Assembly: GCA_964451365.1 (NCBI GenBank)
Contig: CAYVIB010000026.1
Coordinates: forward strand, 1 to 64,000
Length of the DNA stretch: 64,000 nt
Direction of reading: 5' to 3'
DNA from: CAYVIB01 sp964451365
GTDB lineage: Bacteria > Pseudomonadota > Gammaproteobacteria > Pseudomonadales > Cellvibrionaceae
How positions within the stretch are numbered: position 1 is the first letter of the stretch; each line of letters begins with the position of its first letter. The position numbers and the translations under genes are program-made. The notes under the pieces are model-generated. The model was not told where the DNA came from. It was given only the letters and a program-made list of their open reading frames with translations, and made no database searches. Of the stretch, positions 62,413-64,000 are shown in pieces.

Positions 62413-64000
62413 TTAGTCCGTTTCCCGCTCAATCGAACAGCAGTGCGATGCCTCCTCCGGCTTTTCCACTGTGTCCAGTACACTGCCGGTGACGGCATTG
62501 GGCCGAAAAGTGGTACACCCCTTCAACCCCATTGCATATGCCTGCCGGTAAAGATCCTGAAAATCCGCAAAAGGAAAATCCGCGGGGACATTAATGGTTT
62601 TGGAAACGGCGTTATCAACGTACCGCTGGACGACTGCCTGCATTCGCAAGTGATTGATGGGAGTCACGTTATGCGCGGTAACGAAGTGTTCAGGCAACGT
62701 TTCGCCCGTTGCCTGTTGCTTCCATAGCGCGTAAGCGTAGTCCCGCAACAGGTATTGTTTCTTCTCGCCGCCGGATTCGATTACCGTGCGGCGGTATTCG
62801 AAATCAAATACCGGTTCAATACTGCTCGACACATTGTCTGCCAGCAAGCTGATGGTGCCGGTGGGAGCAATGGCGGTCAAGTGGCTGTTTCTAATGCCGT
62901 ATCCGGAAATATCCTGTTTTATTTCCGATGGCAGGGATTGAATAAATTCTCCCGCCAGATAGCGCTCGGTATTAAACAAGGGGAATATGCCCTTTTCCTT
63001 CGCCAGTTCTATCGATGAACGATAGGCAGCGTGACATAGCGTTTTCATCATCGATTCCGCAAACCGGAAACTTTTTTCGTCACCGTATTTGTAACCGAGC
63101 ATAATCAGCGTGTCCGCCAGGCCGGTCACGCCCAAACCGATACGGCGGCTTGCTCTCGCCCGCTCCTGTTGTTGGCGCAGGGGATAGTGGGAAAGGTCAA
63201 TAACGTTATCCAACATTCTCACCGCAGTGGCGACCGAAGCTTCCATGGAAGTCGTGTCAAAGCGGGCATGTTCGGAAAACGGTTGGCTGACAAAGGTTGT
63301 CAAGTTCAGTGACCCCAGATCACAGGCACCAAAGGGAGGAAGTGGAATTTCACCACAGGGGTTGGTGGCGGATATTTTTTCGCAGTAGTGCAGGTTATTC
63401 GTCCGATTGATGCGATCGATGAATAACACGCCGGGCTCCGCGTAATCATAGGTCGCCCGCATTATTTTTTGCCACAGATCGCGAGCGCTAACGGTACGAT
63501 AAATTTCACCGCCGGCCACGCCGTCCCGTGCCGGAAATATCAACGGCCAGTCCAGGTTGTTTTCGACTGCCTCCATAAAATCATCGGTAATCAGTACCGA
63601 CAAATTGAAATGCCGCAACTCCGCCGGATTTCTTTTCGCATCGGTAAATATCTGTATATCCGGATGATCACAACGCAGTGTCGCCATCATGGCGCCGCGC
63701 CGCGCGCCAGTGGACTGAATCGTTGCGCACATGCTGTCCCACATACGCATAAAGGAGACCGGGCCGGAAGCAACACTACCGGCTGAGATCGCTTCGGAAC
63801 CAAAAGGCCGCAATGTGGAAAAATCATAACCCACGCCTCCGCCCTGCTGCATGGTGACGGCACCATTGCGGAGTGCACTGAAGATCCCGTCAATGGAGTC
63901 CTCAATTGTATCCATTACAAAACAATTAAATAAAGTTGCCTGCCGTTGGGTGCCCGCGCTGGCGAGTATTCGGCCCGCGGGGAGGAATTTGTGGTTTTCC
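62413..64000 (-). CDS. nrdJ: B12-dependent class II ribonucleotide reductase, C-terminal part (runs off right edge)
   Basis: The frame is open to the window edge, so only the last 529 residues are seen. It is a class II, adenosylcobalamin-dependent ribonucleoside-diphosphate reductase: FNCFV at the active-site Cys region, FSTLRPFGSEA, the signature NPCGEIPLPPFGACDLGSLN with the radical-site Cys, and IAPTGTISLLADNVSSSIEP. The C-terminus HCCSIERETD carries the Cys pair expected for thiol relay to the active site. A methionine at 63915 is internal and not a start. Confidence 0.93.
   Translation of the reverse strand, partial: ENHKFLPAGRILASAGTQRQATLFNCFVMDTIEDSIDGIFSALRNGAVTMQQGGGVGYDFSTLRPFGSEAISAGSVASGPVSFMRMWDSMCATIQSTGARRGAMMATLRCDHPDIQIFTDAKRNPAELRHFNLSVLITDDFMEAVENNLDWPLIFPARDGVAGGEIYRTVSARDLWQKIMRATYDYAEPGVLFIDRINRTNNLHYCEKISATNPCGEIPLPPFGACDLGSLNLTTFVSQPFSEHARFDTTSMEASVATAVRMLDNVIDLSHYPLRQQQERARASRRIGLGVTGLADTLIMLGYKYGDEKSFRFAESMMKTLCHAAYRSSIELAKEKGIFPLFNTERYLAGEFIQSLPSEIKQDISGYGIRNSHLTAIAPTGTISLLADNVSSSIEPVFDFEYRRTVIESGGEKKQYLLRDYAYALWKQQATGETLPEHFVTAHNVTPINHLRMQAVVQRYVDNAVSKTINVPADFPFADFQDLYRQAYAMGLKGCTTFRPNAVTGSVLDTVEKPEEASHCCSIERETD

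Overview
The window looks like a chromosome segment of a plant-polysaccharide-degrading gammaproteobacterium of the Cellvibrio type (Cellvibrionaceae). The evidence is secreted glycoside hydrolases built from CBM2 and CBM10 modules joined by long poly-serine linkers, many TonB-linked and lipoprotein components, a SapC / tryptophan-halogenase / TonB-receptor trio, xylAB, and a gammaproteobacterial-type housekeeping block (prfC, dinB, rlmI, a B12-type ribonucleotide reductase). I see no rRNA, tRNA, CRISPR array, phage or intact insertion sequence.

Layout. 1-9.3 kb: the end of a repeat copy, a GH3 beta-xylosidase/glucosidase with an inserted PA14 domain, a divergent alpha/beta esterase, a YiiX-type cysteine peptidase, a GST, a CBS protein, a MITE-like element bounded by an 11-bp direct repeat, and the collapsed remains of a Na/Ca exchanger. 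9.5-20 kb: acyltransferase 3, a PEP-CTERM-like protein, a CE15 glucuronoyl esterase, a metallopeptidase-like ricin-lectin protein, an isochorismatase-like protein, a CBM2-CBM10-GH26 mannanase and an orphan MbtH. 20-28 kb: a frameshifted phosphodiester glycosidase, a BACON-type lipoprotein whose C-terminal domain is split off by a frameshift, a dead CE12 esterase fragment, a membrane-bound AraC regulator and a GH16-CBM10-CBM2 glucanase. 28-33.7 kb: SapC, tryptophan halogenase and TonB receptor in one minus-strand run, with a possible operator and a stray CBM2 fragment upstream. 33.7-40.5 kb: rlmI, YciI, an EF-hand lipoprotein, a CBM2-CBM10-SMP30 lactonase-like protein, a GH10 lipoprotein and a PRC-barrel protein. 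41-46 kb: a PP2C/Ser-Thr-kinase fusion next to a NirC transporter, a response regulator with a degenerate GGDEF domain, and ExbD. 46-54 kb: a GH3-SGNH fusion, xylA, xylB and a divergent Nudix-like regulator. 54-64 kb: dinB, a histone-H1-like protein, a cNMP-binding protein, a chalcone-isomerase-like/TonB fusion, a PlsC-like acyltransferase, prfC and the C-terminal part of a B12-dependent ribonucleotide reductase running off the right edge.

How the genes could work together (inference): GH10 lipoprotein, CE15 esterase, GH3 enzymes and the alpha/beta esterase would open and trim glucuronoxylan. Oligosaccharides would pass TonB receptors, and xylose would enter the pentose phosphate pathway through XylA and XylB under the Nudix-like regulator. 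GH26 and GH16 extend this to mannan and beta-glucan. The CBM-linked lactonase may act on oxidised sugar lactones at the fibre surface.

The most unusual items are the chalcone-isomerase-like/TonB fusion, the CBM2-CBM10-lactonase, the GH3-SGNH fusion, the MITE-like element with its flanking duplication, and three separate reading-frame breaks that would each be repaired by one extra T in a T run. Those breaks could be decay, slippage or consensus errors in the assembly. I did not find a clearly new multi-gene system.
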